A stretch of 64,000 nt of DNA. Source: Caldimicrobium sp. (GTDB lineage Bacteria > Desulfobacterota > Thermodesulfobacteria > Thermodesulfobacteriales > Thermodesulfobacteriaceae). The stretch is from assembly GCA_025060015.1 (NCBI GenBank), contig JANXDB010000020.1, positions 1 through 64,000 of the forward strand, in the 5' to 3' direction. A program made the position numbers and the translations under genes. Positions 28,691 to 39,990 of the stretch are shown here, one piece after another. The notes under the pieces were generated by a model. The model did not search any database. It saw only the letters and a program-made list of their open reading frames with translations, and was not told the origin of the DNA. The number at the start of each line of letters is the position of its first letter. Positions within the stretch are counted from its first letter, which is position 1.

Positions 28691-29531
28691 CCTTAATCCT
28701 CTCCTTCATGGTATTGATTTTACTAAGAAACTCTAAAATTGACCCTTTGTCAAGGGTGTTTACACCATAATAAGGAGGCACCTTTGCCCATAGTTCCATA
28801 AGTTCTTGTGAGTATGGATGAGGAAAATCAAGGTATAATGCATGTAGAAGAATAGCCCTTCCACCAAGTAGCGACCTTTTAGAACCGTAAAGTCTATCCC
28901 CTACAATAGGATAGCCCCTGGAAGATAGTGCAACCCTCAGTTGATGCTTCCTGCCTGTAAGTGGAGACAGGAGAAGAAGGGTCTCCTCCTTTTCTCTCTT
29001 CAGAATCTCATAAAGAGTGAATGCTCGTTTTGCCTCTGCCGAAGGCTGGGAGAGTATTTTTACACCCTTGGCTGATCCATCGATTTTCAAATAGTCCTCC
29101 CATAAACCATAAGAAGGACCTTCCATTAGACCCTCAACTTTAGCAAGATAGAGTTTTCTCCATTTCCCCTCTCTGATGAGATTAAAGAGCTTACTAGCAC
29201 ACTTACTTCTTTTTGCTAAAACACAGACTCCTGAAACGGGTTTATCTAAACGATGTGCTACCGCTAAAAAAACCTTTCCAGGTTTGTTTTCACGTTTTTT
29301 AATGTAGTCCTTCAATAGCTCTAATAATGACTCTTTACTCTGCCTTGCTCCTTGAGTTACCAAACCAGCTGGCTTATTTACAACAATTAGATAATTATCG
29401 AGGTATATTATTTCTACTTCTCTTCTCAATAAGATCTCTCCTCTTGATCTCCCAAGGAATTCTTGGTTTTTGGTAAAACTCCTCTTGAATGCCAAAAAAC
29501 TTGAAGATGAATCTAAAAAATCCCTTACCAA
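28677..29531 (-). CDS. RluA-family pseudouridine synthase (track start probably too long; likely near 29420)
   Basis: IIYLDNYLIVVNKPAGLVTQG, AVAHRLDKPVSGVCVLAK, LTGRKHQLRV. Confidence 0.9.
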   Translation of the reverse strand: MVRDFLDSSSSFLAFKRSFTKNQEFLGRSRGEILLRREVEIIYLDNYLIVVNKPAGLVTQGARQSKESLLELLKDYIKKRENKPGKVFLAVAHRLDKPVSGVCVLAKRSKCASKLFNLIREGKWRKLYLAKVEGLMEGPSYGLWEDYLKIDGSAKGVKILSQPSAEAKRAFTLYEILKREKEETLLLLSPLTGRKHQLRVALSSRGYPIVGDRLYGSKRSLLGGRAILLHALYLDFPHPYSQELMELWAKVPPYYGVNTLDKGSILEFLSKINTMKERIKDVPG

Positions 29532-32500
29532 TGCTTACTGGATGTAGAGGCACAATTTGGGGTTGATCGTAGGTGCCTATGACCTCTATGGGGAGATAGA
29601 TAAACATCCTCTCCTTGCCAAGGATCCACTTATTGATATAGGGTATGTGTTCAATAATTGAGTCGATGGTTTTAAAAGGAGAAACGAGAAAGGTCATTGA
29701 TACTCCCTTGTCCCTCAGAGACACAGGCCCATTACCAAAGAGCCTAAAACCTGGAGCTGATAGAAAAAGGGTATCCACATGTAGTTTGGTATTTTCAATC
29801 TCTCCTTTAAAATTAAGTTCTTCATAGGGTAAGAGATTGTTTTCTAGATTAGGGATCTTACCTCTAAAGAGATCAATGGGGCTGAGAAAGGCCAAAACCC
29901 TAACTAAAAGTGGAGCTCGGTAAAGATAACCCCTTTCAGAGGTTATCTCAACTTTACCATAGCTTTCCTCCAGCAGTTTTCTCTTTCCATCGGTGTAAAA
30001 AAATCCCTCTATTTTAAAAGGGCCCTCTAATATAGTTCTTGGCATCTCCTCTGGATAAAGACAGGAAAAGAAATCCAAAAACTCACTTTTAGTAGGGGGT
30101 ATCTCGATGAAGAGATACTGAAAGGAGGGATTCTTCTCAAACTCCGTATGCAACTTAAGTCCACAAAAGTTGACCTCTGAAAGCTCCACTCTAAGTAATT
30201 GATTCTCTCTGAGGATAATCTTCCCGTAGGAGTTCTTGACTTCATGGGAGGTTGGTAAGGTGAGTTTTCCTATACCAAAGGATATCTCTCCCTTTAAAGG
30301 AAGGTTGAAGACGGTCTCTATGAGAGACCTATCTTCAACTTTGGCTGCATCCTTTCTTTGGTAATCCTCCCTGAGATCCAAATTTTCTAAAGTTAAGGTC
30401 CCATTGACTTGAAGAAGATCCTCTTCCCCTTTTAGGGTTACCTCTCCAGAGAGTCGACTCTTTTTGTATTGTATGGATAGATCCTTTCCTATAATAGATT
30501 TTGTGTCAAAAGAAAAGGACCCTGAGAGGATAATCTCAGGAGAGGATCTAATCAACACTGACTCTATCTGAGATTTGCCCTTTAGTGTAAATGGATTTTC
30601 CCTTAGATAGGCCTTTAGGGTCTTACTAAAATCACCCTCCTGCCAGAATCTCTCAACCTTATGCCATTTCTCTTCATTTGCTTCAAGAACTAGATTTCCC
30701 TTAAGTTTGCCTCCAAAAATCAACGGCTTTTCAAAGAGACCAGCTAACTCCCGAAAATCTACACGACCATTATAATTCAGTACATAATCCCTTTCCTTTT
30801 TTAGGTAGATATCAAAGGCGGTTTCTTTAGAGGAGATCTCTCCCGCAAGTTTCAAGGTCTCTCCCCTCTCGAAGGCCAGATCAAGATCAATTTCTCCTAA
30901 CTTTGCTTTGCCTGTAAAGAACAGCAAGGCCCCATCATACCAAAGTGAAAATCTCTCAAGATTTATCGGGACCTTCTTAAGGGTAAAAGAGGAATTTTCC
31001 GCTATAACCAATCGCTGTAAATTTTGTAAGGTCTCTTCCCCAATTTTCCCCTCACCCTCTAAGTAAACACTTTCTGAAGAGCCATCAAATATACCCTCTA
31101 TAAGAATCTGGGAATCTCTGTGATAAAATCTGCTGGGTTTGACCCTAACCTTACCATCATCAAAGGTAAAGGAGAGGATAGGTGATTGAAAATCCAAAGT
31201 ATAGTCTCCCGAGGAGAATTGGCCTTTAAGGGAGGTTATGTCTCCTTTAAAATGAAGAGCCTGCAGTAGTTCCTTATAATCTGACACCTGTCCCTCTCTG
31301 GAAAGTGGTCCCTCAAAAGTTAGGTCCTTCAGATAGATCTCTGAAAAGGCAATATCGTATTTATCTATAAGATCATAAATCTCAGGTTTTAACTCTCTAT
31401 AATCCTGTAAAAGGTAATATGGAAGCAGGGCTTCTTTTGCCCTTGCTCGAAGACTAAGGCTTGATAGGTTTATCTCCCCCTCTATACCCCTTAGATAACT
31501 TCCGTCAAGTTTAAGCACTAAATCATGAAAGCCCAGCTTTTCCCCTTCAAAGGATATTGAACCCCTCTCCCAGTAAAGAAAATCCTTTAAAGGGTAAAAT
31601 TTCAAACCTAACCCTTCAGCAGTCAAGACCACACTCGGTTGTAATGATTCTATTTTGCCACTGACATTAAGATTACCCATAATACTACCCTTGAGTTCCC
31701 AATCTTTAAGAAAAGAGAGTCCCTCAGTGAGTTTTATGGCAACCTTCTTAACTTTAGTCGCATCTCCTGAGAAGCTCCCCTGAAGTGCAAGGCTTTTATC
31801 TTGTCCAAGGAGATTGAGTGTCAACCGAGACACCTGGAATCGGATCTGCTCATCAACAAGAGACCGTCCTCTAAAATGAAAGCCCAAATCTTTAAAGGAT
31901 AGTTCTCCCTCGGTATCGGTAAAAGTTAGGTCTTTTTCAGGGATATAAAACTCACCCTGAGAGATCTTTCCCTCAACATGGAGATTTTCTGGTAAAAGTA
32001 ATTTTGAAATAGTTGACCCCTTTGTTACCAGAGTCAAGTCAGTTAAATGACCACCTCTAATTCTATTAAAAAGTTCCTGTGCAAGCTCTGTTGAAAGGTG
32101 AGGTGTGAGTAATTCTTTAACATGAGACCAATCCAATTCATTTAGTTTGCCCTCCAATTGATAACTATTACTTGTCCTAATTAACTGCAATTCACCCCTC
32201 ACCTGAGGATATTTCATATCAATGGGAGCAAGCCTTAGCTCATATTCCTCTATATCTCCTTGAAAATAACCCTGAAAGAATCCACAGGCAACCGGTGCTT
32301 CTCCTTTGTCAAAGGCTATACAGGGAGCAGCTCCGGTAAAGCCAGCATAGGCCTTGCCCTTTTCAATACTTAACTCCAAATCCAAATCAAAGTTGGTTTT
32401 GGTAAGCACACTCAAATCCTTTAATCGCAATTTAGCAAGATCCAAGGACTTTAACTTGAGAGAACTCTCCATAAAAGAATTCTCAAGATTATACCTGAGG

Positions 32501-33063
32501 TCAACCTCTAAGGAAGAGAAGGCATCGCCCTTGACTTTGCCTTTAAGTAAAAACTGAGGATATCTACTTACTGCCCTTAGACTGGCAATCTCTAACCTAA
32601 TTAGACTATTCTTTGCTACTTCATATTCAACGGTTCCATTTCTTATATCCAAGGTGACCTGAGAAATCCTTTTTAGGATGGACAAGAGTTCTTCCATTTT
32701 AAACTTGGAAGGCTCCACTGACCAGTAGATTTTGACATGTGGATTTTTCATATAAACAAAAGAGGGATAGAAGTTGAAAGTCAAAATTCTTTTCCAATCA
32801 AAATCTAGCCTTCCCTTAGGAAGGCTAAATTCAAGGTCCTTACTGGAGATCTTTAGATTTTCAAAGGTTAATAACAATTTGTATATGTTCACATCAACCT
32901 TTTTATAATCCACATCAACCTTTATCTTTTCTGATAGAAAAGCTTTTACTCTCTCCTTGAATAGGGAGTTATTGAGTATAAATTCGAGATTGAAAGCAAT
33001 AAGGCTCAAAATCATTATAAAAAGGACCAAGAGAAGGGAAAAGAAAAGGAATAGACGTTTCAT
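29395..33063 (-). CDS. AsmA/YhdP-like large envelope protein
   Basis: 1222 aa, N-terminal TM anchor, beta-rich sequence, C-terminal region typical of AsmA-like proteins. Confidence 0.72.
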   Translation of the reverse strand: MKRLFLFFSLLLVLFIMILSLIAFNLEFILNNSLFKERVKAFLSEKIKVDVDYKKVDVNIYKLLLTFENLKISSKDLEFSLPKGRLDFDWKRILTFNFYPSFVYMKNPHVKIYWSVEPSKFKMEELLSILKRISQVTLDIRNGTVEYEVAKNSLIRLEIASLRAVSRYPQFLLKGKVKGDAFSSLEVDLRYNLENSFMESSLKLKSLDLAKLRLKDLSVLTKTNFDLDLELSIEKGKAYAGFTGAAPCIAFDKGEAPVACGFFQGYFQGDIEEYELRLAPIDMKYPQVRGELQLIRTSNSYQLEGKLNELDWSHVKELLTPHLSTELAQELFNRIRGGHLTDLTLVTKGSTISKLLLPENLHVEGKISQGEFYIPEKDLTFTDTEGELSFKDLGFHFRGRSLVDEQIRFQVSRLTLNLLGQDKSLALQGSFSGDATKVKKVAIKLTEGLSFLKDWELKGSIMGNLNVSGKIESLQPSVVLTAEGLGLKFYPLKDFLYWERGSISFEGEKLGFHDLVLKLDGSYLRGIEGEINLSSLSLRARAKEALLPYYLLQDYRELKPEIYDLIDKYDIAFSEIYLKDLTFEGPLSREGQVSDYKELLQALHFKGDITSLKGQFSSGDYTLDFQSPILSFTFDDGKVRVKPSRFYHRDSQILIEGIFDGSSESVYLEGEGKIGEETLQNLQRLVIAENSSFTLKKVPINLERFSLWYDGALLFFTGKAKLGEIDLDLAFERGETLKLAGEISSKETAFDIYLKKERDYVLNYNGRVDFRELAGLFEKPLIFGGKLKGNLVLEANEEKWHKVERFWQEGDFSKTLKAYLRENPFTLKGKSQIESVLIRSSPEIILSGSFSFDTKSIIGKDLSIQYKKSRLSGEVTLKGEEDLLQVNGTLTLENLDLREDYQRKDAAKVEDRSLIETVFNLPLKGEISFGIGKLTLPTSHEVKNSYGKIILRENQLLRVELSEVNFCGLKLHTEFEKNPSFQYLFIEIPPTKSEFLDFFSCLYPEEMPRTILEGPFKIEGFFYTDGKRKLLEESYGKVEITSERGYLYRAPLLVRVLAFLSPIDLFRGKIPNLENNLLPYEELNFKGEIENTKLHVDTLFLSAPGFRLFGNGPVSLRDKGVSMTFLVSPFKTIDSIIEHIPYINKWILGKERMFIYLPIEVIGTYDQPQIVPLHPVSIGKGFFRFIFKFFGIQEEFYQKPRIPWEIKRRDLIEKRSRNNIPR

Positions 33064-33073
33064 TGTTTTTATA

Positions 33074-34012
33074 TTACCATTTTTTTGCCAACCTGGTAGC
33101 TAATTTTACGGCCTCAATAAAGCTTGTCGGATCTGCTTCCCCTTTTCCTGCGATATCATAGGCTGTGCCATGCACCGGCGAGGTTCTCACTATGGGTAGA
33201 CCGAGAGTTAAATTCACCCCATCTCGAAAATGTAACATCTTAAAGGGAATCAATCCTTGATCATGATAAAGGGCAACAAGGAAATCAAATCTTCCTTGGA
33301 GGGTCCAATAAAATAGACTATCCGCTGGGAAGGGACCATAGAGAGGTATACCATTTTCTTTGGCCTCAAATACGGCAGGCTTAAGGATCTTTTCCTCCTC
33401 ATCACCAAGCAGGCCACTTTCTCCAGCATGAGGGTTTAATCCACAGAGGGCTATCTTGTAATCTCTTTTTTTGCTACTTAACCTTCTCAAGAAATCAAAG
33501 ACAAGCTTTGCTACCTCCACCACTTTATTCTTTGTTATCTCATAGGGCACTTTTCTTAAAGGAATGTGAGTGGTAATCAGGGCGAGTCTCAGTCTTTTTC
33601 CGTAAAAGGCCATGGCATAGGTTGATGCTTCAAGCTCCTTGGCAAGCCACTCAGTGTGGCCTCTGTAGGGTAAACCAGCTACCTTCAGTCCTTCTTTATT
33701 TATGGGAAGGGTTATAAGACCTCTAATCTCCCCACGATTAATGGCAGAGATAGCCTCCTTAATATATCTTGTCATAGCTATGTGGCTTTCATAGGTTGGA
33801 TAACCGGGGCTTACCTTAAGAGATGATAGGTTGATAATACTGAGATTGGGAGGCAGGGTTTTTTTACGGCGTCTTGTCTCCTCTCTGATTAGGAGTTCAT
33901 CTCCGAAAAGAATGAACCAGGCTTTGATCTTTGCTAATTCTGAAAAACTTTTTACCAAAATCTCTAGGGAGACCCCAGCAGGGTCACCCAGGGTTATTCC
34001 AAGTTTTATCAT
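33074..34012 (-). CDS. pdxA: 4-hydroxythreonine-4-phosphate dehydrogenase
   Basis: [62 protein letters not shown]. Confidence 0.95.
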   Translation of the reverse strand: MIKLGITLGDPAGVSLEILVKSFSELAKIKAWFILFGDELLIREETRRRKKTLPPNLSIINLSSLKVSPGYPTYESHIAMTRYIKEAISAINRGEIRGLITLPINKEGLKVAGLPYRGHTEWLAKELEASTYAMAFYGKRLRLALITTHIPLRKVPYEITKNKVVEVAKLVFDFLRRLSSKKRDYKIALCGLNPHAGESGLLGDEEEKILKPAVFEAKENGIPLYGPFPADSLFYWTLQGRFDFLVALYHDQGLIPFKMLHFRDGVNLTLGLPIVRTSPVHGTAYDIAGKGEADPTSFIEAVKLATRLAKKW

Positions 34013-35904
34013 TTCATCTCTTCAAAATCTGCATCAATCACCTCATCACCAGTCTTTTTGGTTGTCTGTCCCGCACTGGCAGTACCTTGAGCCTTTGTGC
34101 GGTATAGCATCTCTGCTAACCTGTATGATGCTTGAGTAAGCTCATCGCTTGCCCTCTTAATGGCATTGATATCATCGGTTTCCATGGTGTCTCTGAGTTG
34201 TTTTATCTTCTCTTGCACATCCTTTTTTAAATCCTCAGAGACCTTGTCTCCCAGTTCCTTTAGGGTCTTTTCAACGGAGTAGATCAACGAATCAGCTTGA
34301 TTTCGTACCTCTGCCAGCTCTTTCTTTTTTCTATCCTCCTCAGAAAATTGCTCTGCCTCTTTGAGGATCCTCTGAATCTCCTCCTCAGATAGCCCAGAGC
34401 TTGGTCTAACTACAATGGACTGCTCTTTACCGGTGCCTAAATCCTTAGCAGTAACATGAAGAATTCCATCGGCATCTATGTCATAGGTCACTTCAATCTG
34501 GGGAACACCTCTTGGTGCTGGCGGAATACCTACTAAATCAAACTTAGCAATACTCTTGTTGTCCTTTGCAAGAGGCCTTTCTCCCTGTAAAACATGGATG
34601 GTAACAGCTGTTTGATTATCGGTTGCGGTGGTAAAAATCTGACTTTTACGAGTGGGAATGGTTGTGCCTCTGGGTATTAAAACCGTAAAAACCCCACCTA
34701 AGGTCTCTATACCCAAGGAAAGAGGTGTAACATCTAAAAGGAGCACATCCTTTACCTCTCCCTTTAACACCCCTGCCTGTATCGCAGCACCCATAGCCAC
34801 CACTTCATCCGGATTGACTCCCTTTACAGGTTCTTTGCCAAAGATCTCCTTAACCTTTTGCTGAACCTTGGGCATTCTGGTCATACCACCAACTAAGATA
34901 ACCTCGGATATGTCCTGAGGTGTGATTCCTGCATCCTTCATGGCAATTCTGCAGGGTTCTTCCAACTTGTTAATTAAATCTTCAACCAGGGCCTCAAGTT
35001 TGGCACGGGTGAGTTTTGTGACCAAATGCTTTGGACCAGTTGCATCTGCCGTTATAAAGGGAAGGTTTATCTCTGTCTCTAAAGTGGAAGATAGTTCGAT
35101 CTTTGCCTTCTCAGCAGCCTCCTTTAATCTCTGAAGAGCCATCTTATCCTTTCTTAAATCGATTCCATTCTCCCTCATAAACTCTTCAGCGATGTAATCC
35201 ACTATTCTCATGTCAAAATCTTCTCCACCAAGGAAGGTATCACCGGAAGTTGACTTAACCTCGAATACTCCGTCACCAATTTCCAATATGGAAATATCAA
35301 AGGTACCACCTCCCAGGTCAAATACGGCGATTAATCCCTCCTTTTTCTTCTCCATTCCATAGGCAAGACAAGCGGCAGTGGGCTCGTTGATTATTCGGAT
35401 TACATTTAGCCCGGCTATCCTTCCAGCATCCTTCGTTGCCTGCCTCTGTGTATCATCGAAATAAGCAGGCACTGTGATAACCACATCGGTTACCTCTTCT
35501 CCTAAGTATTCTTCTAGATCCTGCTTAATTTTGCGTAGGATCATGGCAGATATCTCAGGAGGACTGTATTTTTTGCCTCTGATCTCCACATGGGCGTCCC
35601 CGTTTGGTGCTTCCACTATCTTATATGGAACCTTTTTTCTCCACTCCTGCACCATGGGATCATTGAATTTTCTTCCCATAAGTCTCTTTATGCCAAAGAT
35701 GGTATTTTCGGCATTTATGATAGCTTGCCTCTTTGCAGGTAACCCCACCAAAATTTCTCCACTCTCTTGAAAGGCAACTATAGAGGGTGTAGTCCTTCCA
35801 CCTTCTCTATTAGGTATAACTTTAGATTCACCACCCTCAAAAAGGGCCACACAGGAGTTTGTAGTCCCAAGATCGATTCCCACAACTGGTATCTTCTTAG
35901 CCAT
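34009..35904 (-). CDS. dnaK: Chaperone DnaK
   Basis: [60 protein letters not shown]. Confidence 0.98.
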   Translation of the reverse strand: MAKKIPVVGIDLGTTNSCVALFEGGESKVIPNREGGRTTPSIVAFQESGEILVGLPAKRQAIINAENTIFGIKRLMGRKFNDPMVQEWRKKVPYKIVEAPNGDAHVEIRGKKYSPPEISAMILRKIKQDLEEYLGEEVTDVVITVPAYFDDTQRQATKDAGRIAGLNVIRIINEPTAACLAYGMEKKKEGLIAVFDLGGGTFDISILEIGDGVFEVKSTSGDTFLGGEDFDMRIVDYIAEEFMRENGIDLRKDKMALQRLKEAAEKAKIELSSTLETEINLPFITADATGPKHLVTKLTRAKLEALVEDLINKLEEPCRIAMKDAGITPQDISEVILVGGMTRMPKVQQKVKEIFGKEPVKGVNPDEVVAMGAAIQAGVLKGEVKDVLLLDVTPLSLGIETLGGVFTVLIPRGTTIPTRKSQIFTTATDNQTAVTIHVLQGERPLAKDNKSIAKFDLVGIPPAPRGVPQIEVTYDIDADGILHVTAKDLGTGKEQSIVVRPSSGLSEEEIQRILKEAEQFSEEDRKKKELAEVRNQADSLIYSVEKTLKELGDKVSEDLKKDVQEKIKQLRDTMETDDINAIKRASDELTQASYRLAEMLYRTKAQGTASAGQTTKKTGDEVIDADFEEMK

Positions 35905-35929
35905 GGCTTTAACCTCCTCTTATCTAAAT

Positions 35930-36451
35930 TTATTCTTGAGCTCCCTGTTCTTCTTCAGCTAAGGTTTCTTTGGTAGAAATCTTTTCTTTTGGTCCTCCTT
36001 GACACACACATACTAAGGCTGGTCTAATGACTCTGTCGTGTAATTGATACCCCTTTTGAAAAATCCTTATAATACTACCTTCTGGCATCTCCTCGTGGGG
36101 TTCTGCTTGAAGAGCTTCGTGGAAATGGGGATGAAAGGGATCCCCAATGGTAGGTTCAAATTGTCTGAGACCAAACTTCTCCAAAGTCTGAACTAAGACC
36201 TTTAAGGTCAGCTCTACCCCCTGTTTGAGAGCCTCAATATTGGCGCTTTTCTCAAAGGCTGTAAGCGCCATCTCTAAGTTGTCAACCGTAGGAAGGAGTT
36301 CCTTGAAAACAGATTCCAAGGCAAATTTAAAATACTCTTCCTTTTCTCTCTTGAAGGCTTTTTTGAGATTCTCAAGCTCTGCAGCATATCTTAAAGCCCT
36401 ATCCTTCCATTCCTTTAATTCCTCTTCCGGTGCAGTCTTGATTTCCTCCAT
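35930..36451 (-). CDS. grpE: Nucleotide exchange factor GrpE
   Basis: ELKEWKDRALRYAAELENLKKAFKREKEEY...LLPTVDNLEMAL...GYQLHDRVIRPALV; upstream of dnaK. Confidence 0.95.
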   Translation of the reverse strand: MEEIKTAPEEELKEWKDRALRYAAELENLKKAFKREKEEYFKFALESVFKELLPTVDNLEMALTAFEKSANIEALKQGVELTLKVLVQTLEKFGLRQFEPTIGDPFHPHFHEALQAEPHEEMPEGSIIRIFQKGYQLHDRVIRPALVCVCQGGPKEKISTKETLAEEEQGAQE

Positions 36452-36538
36452 CCCAAGGCCTCCTACTCAATACTTTACAAAGGGTGATTTTCGTTTAACA
36501 TAAAAAATAAGATCAAACTCTCTTTTTTCCAGTATTTT

Positions 36539-37432
36539 TTGAGATTTTATGCTTTGCAAGGAGTTTACGCTATGCATCCTGAACTGTGGCAAATTAGAGA
36601 GATAGTTCTCAGGGCTTTAGAGGAGGACCTGCCCTTTGGAGATATAACCTCAGAAATACTCATACCTGCAAATCTCATGGCTAAGGCCTATTTTTTAGCT
36701 AAGGATAATTTGGTGCTATGTGGACAACCTGTTGCGGAGAGGGTATTTCAAGAGGTTGATCCTGAAGTGCAAATTGAATGGTTTTACCAGGAAGGATCAG
36801 AAATACAACCAATGACAAAATTTGGCTATGCAAAGGGTAAAGCCATTAGCCTTTTGAAGGGAGAAAGGGTTGCCTTGAATTTTTTGCAGCATCTTTCAGG
36901 CATTGCAACTAAGGTGAGAAGAATGAGCTCAAGGCTGGGGAAGGGCAAGACCTTTTTACTAGACACGAGAAAAACCATTCCAGGCCTTAAGGTTCTTCAG
37001 AAGTATGCAGTAAAAATTGGGGGTGGAGAAAACCATCGTTTCTCCCTTTCTGATGGCATCCTCATCAAGGATAATCATATCAAAGCCTTAGGTGGACTCC
37101 CCAAGGTCCTGGAAAAACTAAAAGCCATTCAAAATATGCTCAAAATCGAATTAGAAGTAAAAACCCTAGAGGAGCTCGACTTAGTATTGGAGACCCCAAA
37201 TAGGGTGGATAGAGTCCTTCTGGATAACTTCTCTCCCGAAGAGATCAAAAAAGCCTTAGAAAAGGTCAAGGCCTTGAGGCCAGACCTGGAAGTTGAGGTT
37301 TCTGGTGGAATCACCGAGGAAAATGTAGAACTTTATGCCTCTTTAGGTGTTCCATATATCTCCAGTGGGGCCCTTACACACAGCGTAAGAGCTGTGGATA
37401 TAAGTTTTAAGATCGAGGAAACCTGGGAATAA
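36539..37432 (+). CDS. nadC: Nicotinate-nucleotide diphosphorylase (carboxylating)
   Basis: EEDLPFGDITSE, ERVALNFLQHLSGIAT, LLDTRKTIPGLKVLQKYAVKIGGGENHRFSLSDGILIKDNHI. Confidence 0.96.
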   Translation: MRFYALQGVYAMHPELWQIREIVLRALEEDLPFGDITSEILIPANLMAKAYFLAKDNLVLCGQPVAERVFQEVDPEVQIEWFYQEGSEIQPMTKFGYAKGKAISLLKGERVALNFLQHLSGIATKVRRMSSRLGKGKTFLLDTRKTIPGLKVLQKYAVKIGGGENHRFSLSDGILIKDNHIKALGGLPKVLEKLKAIQNMLKIELEVKTLEELDLVLETPNRVDRVLLDNFSPEEIKKALEKVKALRPDLEVEVSGGITEENVELYASLGVPYISSGALTHSVRAVDISFKIEETWE

Positions 37433-37458
37433 ACAGGGGCAAGAGCCCCCAAGGCTAA

Positions 37459-38424
37459 CTATCCAGCAAAGGCCTTTTCTAAGGGTGGAATAACCTGTTT
37501 CTTTCTACTCATTACTCCGTCAAGCCACATGCCCTTGCCTTCGATCTTCTTACCAAAGGCCTTCTCAATGATAGCTGGTTCATCAGTGACCACGAAAAGA
37601 TCTGTGCCTTCTTTCATAATATCAGTGAGCATAAAGACAATGCTATGATAACCACCTTCCTGTTTCATTTTGACAAGCTCATTATATATTTCTTCTTTTC
37701 TACCCTCAATAAGAGAAAGATCAATGACCTCGATCTGGCCTGCTCCAACCTTTTTACCACTCATATTGTAGTCCTTGTAATCTCTCATGATGATGTCCCT
37801 TACACTCATACCACTCACATCTGAAAGCTTTGATTTGACCTCAATGCCAAACTTGGTGATATCCTCAACGCCTGCAATCTTGGCTAAGGCTTCGCCAGCA
37901 GCTTTGTCCATGGGAGTAGTGGTAGCTGACTTAAAAATAACAGTATCACTGAGGATGGCAGAAAGCATGATGCTTGCAATATTCTTAGGAATTTCCACTC
38001 CTGTGGTATCGTAGAGATATTTAATGGTGGTTGCAGAGCATCCTACAGGAAAATTGACAAAGCAAATGGGATTAGGTGTGGTAACATCACCAATCTTGTG
38101 ATGATCTACCACTGCCACAACTTCAGCCTGGTTTAGATTATCTACACTTTGAACCACATCACTGTGATCAACAAGAGCTATCTTCTTTCCCGCACCATCG
38201 GTCATCATCTCTGGCACTGCAAAGCCAAACTTTTCTAGGACAAACTTTGTTTCTGCATTGGGCTCACCCTGTCTTACAGGAACTGCCTCAAGCTCAGGCA
38301 TTTTCATCTGGGCAAGAACGCCTCTTTTTTTCCATTCATTCCACAGATGAGCAAAGGCAATAGCTGAACAAATTGAGTCCGTATCTGGATTCTTGTGACC
38401 AACAACATAAAGGGTGTCAGCCAT
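37459..38424 (-). CDS. ppaC: Manganese-dependent inorganic pyrophosphatase (family II)
   Basis: VGHKNPDTDSICSAIAF, ALVDHSDVVQS, VVAVVDHHKIGD, SRKKQVIPPLEKA. Confidence 0.95.
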   Translation of the reverse strand: MADTLYVVGHKNPDTDSICSAIAFAHLWNEWKKRGVLAQMKMPELEAVPVRQGEPNAETKFVLEKFGFAVPEMMTDGAGKKIALVDHSDVVQSVDNLNQAEVVAVVDHHKIGDVTTPNPICFVNFPVGCSATTIKYLYDTTGVEIPKNIASIMLSAILSDTVIFKSATTTPMDKAAGEALAKIAGVEDITKFGIEVKSKLSDVSGMSVRDIIMRDYKDYNMSGKKVGAGQIEVIDLSLIEGRKEEIYNELVKMKQEGGYHSIVFMLTDIMKEGTDLFVVTDEPAIIEKAFGKKIEGKGMWLDGVMSRKKQVIPPLEKAFAG

Positions 38425-38451
38425 AACACACCTCCTTTTTGATTTTTTGAG

Positions 38452-38479
38452 ATTTTACTTATAGATTATCACTTGTCAA
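38452..38479 (-). promoter_or_regulatory. Predicted ppaC promoter
   Basis: Minus strand TTGACA (38479-38474), 16-bp spacer, TAAAAT (38457-38452). Confidence 0.55.
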
Positions 38480-38639
38480 GACTATGTATTTTAACCATGT
38501 TTTAATCAATGTCCCGTGATTCCTCTGTCTACGCCAAGATAGGTATTCACGGTCTGCCAAAACATATAGGTATTAGTTCTTTTCAGCTGATTATGTGGCC
38601 AAACTAACCCTGATTTCATCGGCGGTTTAAACTTTTTTA

Positions 38640-38668
38640 TTGACAATCAAAACAATAGGAAGTAATTT
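38640..38668 (+). promoter_or_regulatory. Predicted promoter for the permease gene
   Basis: TTGACA (38640-38645), 17-bp spacer, TAATTT (38663-38668). Confidence 0.6.
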
Positions 38669-38711
38669 ACTTACCACAGGGTGTTTTGGGAGAGACAAAA
38701 GATTACTACCA

Positions 38712-39977
38712 ATGAACCTTAAAAAAGAATTAAAATACCTCATAACATTTCTCTTGCTGTTTACTTTTTTCTATGTCTTTCCAGCTCCAGAGAGAATTCT
38801 TCAGGGCATAAAAGAAGGCACACTACTTTTGAGGTTATACATAAGGGAACATTTTCTGTTCTGTTTGGTGCCGGCTTTTTTCGTGGCAGGTGCCATTAGC
38901 ACCTTTCTCTCGAAGGAATCCATCATCAGATTACTGGGACCCTCTTCTCCAAAGGCATTAGCCTACTTAGTTGCCTCTGTATCTGGAACCATCATAGCAG
39001 TTTGTTCCTGTACTGTGTTACCTCTCTTTGCAGGCCTCTACCTGCAGGGCGTAGGCCTTGGTCCAGCTATAACCTTTCTTTACTCAGGTCCAGCTATCAA
39101 TATCTTAGCCATGATATTAACGGCTAAGGTTCTAGGACTCAACATAGGCTTGGCAAGAACCATAGGATCCATTACCATGAGCATCCTATTAGGCATTCTT
39201 ATGCACCTTTTCTTCAAAGGATCAGAACCACAAAGGAAAATCCCAAGCCTTGAGACTAAAGGGGCTTCAGAGATGTCTCTTGGCATTAAAAAAAGCATCT
39301 GCCTTCTCCTGACCCTTGTTGGCATCCTCATCATTGGAACCAGCAAATTCAGCTTTAAAGAACCTCTTCTCTTTCTTTTTTATGCTCTTCTATTGATTGA
39401 GCTTTATATCTTCCTTGGTTTATCTGTGAATAAGGTCTTCCTTGCTCTATCAATAGTTACCCTATCAGCCCTGTTATTTCCATCAATTGAGATCCCCTTT
39501 GTCTTTGGAGTGTTTATGGTGTCCTATTACTCAAATTCAAGTAGAGGTCTTCTTAAAGAGTGGTTTGATCAATCCTATCTACTTGCAAGGCAGATTTTTC
39601 CCTGGCTTTTTTTAGGTGTATTCATGGCTGGATTTCTCTTAGGAGGAGTAGAGGGTGAAGGGTACATCCCCAAAAGAGTTATAGAAGAGCTGTTAGGGGG
39701 GAATAGCTTTTTCACTTATCTTTTGGCCTCCATTTTAACGGCACTTATGTACTTTGCCACTTTAACAGAGGTTCCGATTATTCAGGGGCTCCTGGCCCAG
39801 GGAATTGATGCTGGACTAGCAATCACCATGCTCCTTGCAGGCCCTGCCCTCTCACTACCGAGCTTGCTTGTGCTCAAGGCTATCATCGGCCCGAAAAAAA
39901 CCTTAGTTTATGCTTCCTTAGTTGTGTTCCTATCTGCCCTCTATGGTTTTTTATATCAGATTATGGTGAAAATCTAG
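38712..39977 (+). CDS. DUF318/ArsP-type permease (ATG start preferred over the track's TTG at 38640)
   Basis: Multi-TM; FFVAGAISTFLSKESIIRLLG, SCTVLPLFAGLYLQGVGLGPAITFLYSGPAINILA. Confidence 0.82.
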   Translation: MNLKKELKYLITFLLLFTFFYVFPAPERILQGIKEGTLLLRLYIREHFLFCLVPAFFVAGAISTFLSKESIIRLLGPSSPKALAYLVASVSGTIIAVCSCTVLPLFAGLYLQGVGLGPAITFLYSGPAINILAMILTAKVLGLNIGLARTIGSITMSILLGILMHLFFKGSEPQRKIPSLETKGASEMSLGIKKSICLLLTLVGILIIGTSKFSFKEPLLFLFYALLLIELYIFLGLSVNKVFLALSIVTLSALLFPSIEIPFVFGVFMVSYYSNSSRGLLKEWFDQSYLLARQIFPWLFLGVFMAGFLLGGVEGEGYIPKRVIEELLGGNSFFTYLLASILTALMYFATLTEVPIIQGLLAQGIDAGLAITMLLAGPALSLPSLLVLKAIIGPKKTLVYASLVVFLSALYGFLYQIMVKI

Positions 39978-39990
39978 TGGAGGTTTAGCT

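Noticed and set aside
36225-36503. Plus-strand ORF near grpE
   Set aside because: Antisense to grpE and without domain features.
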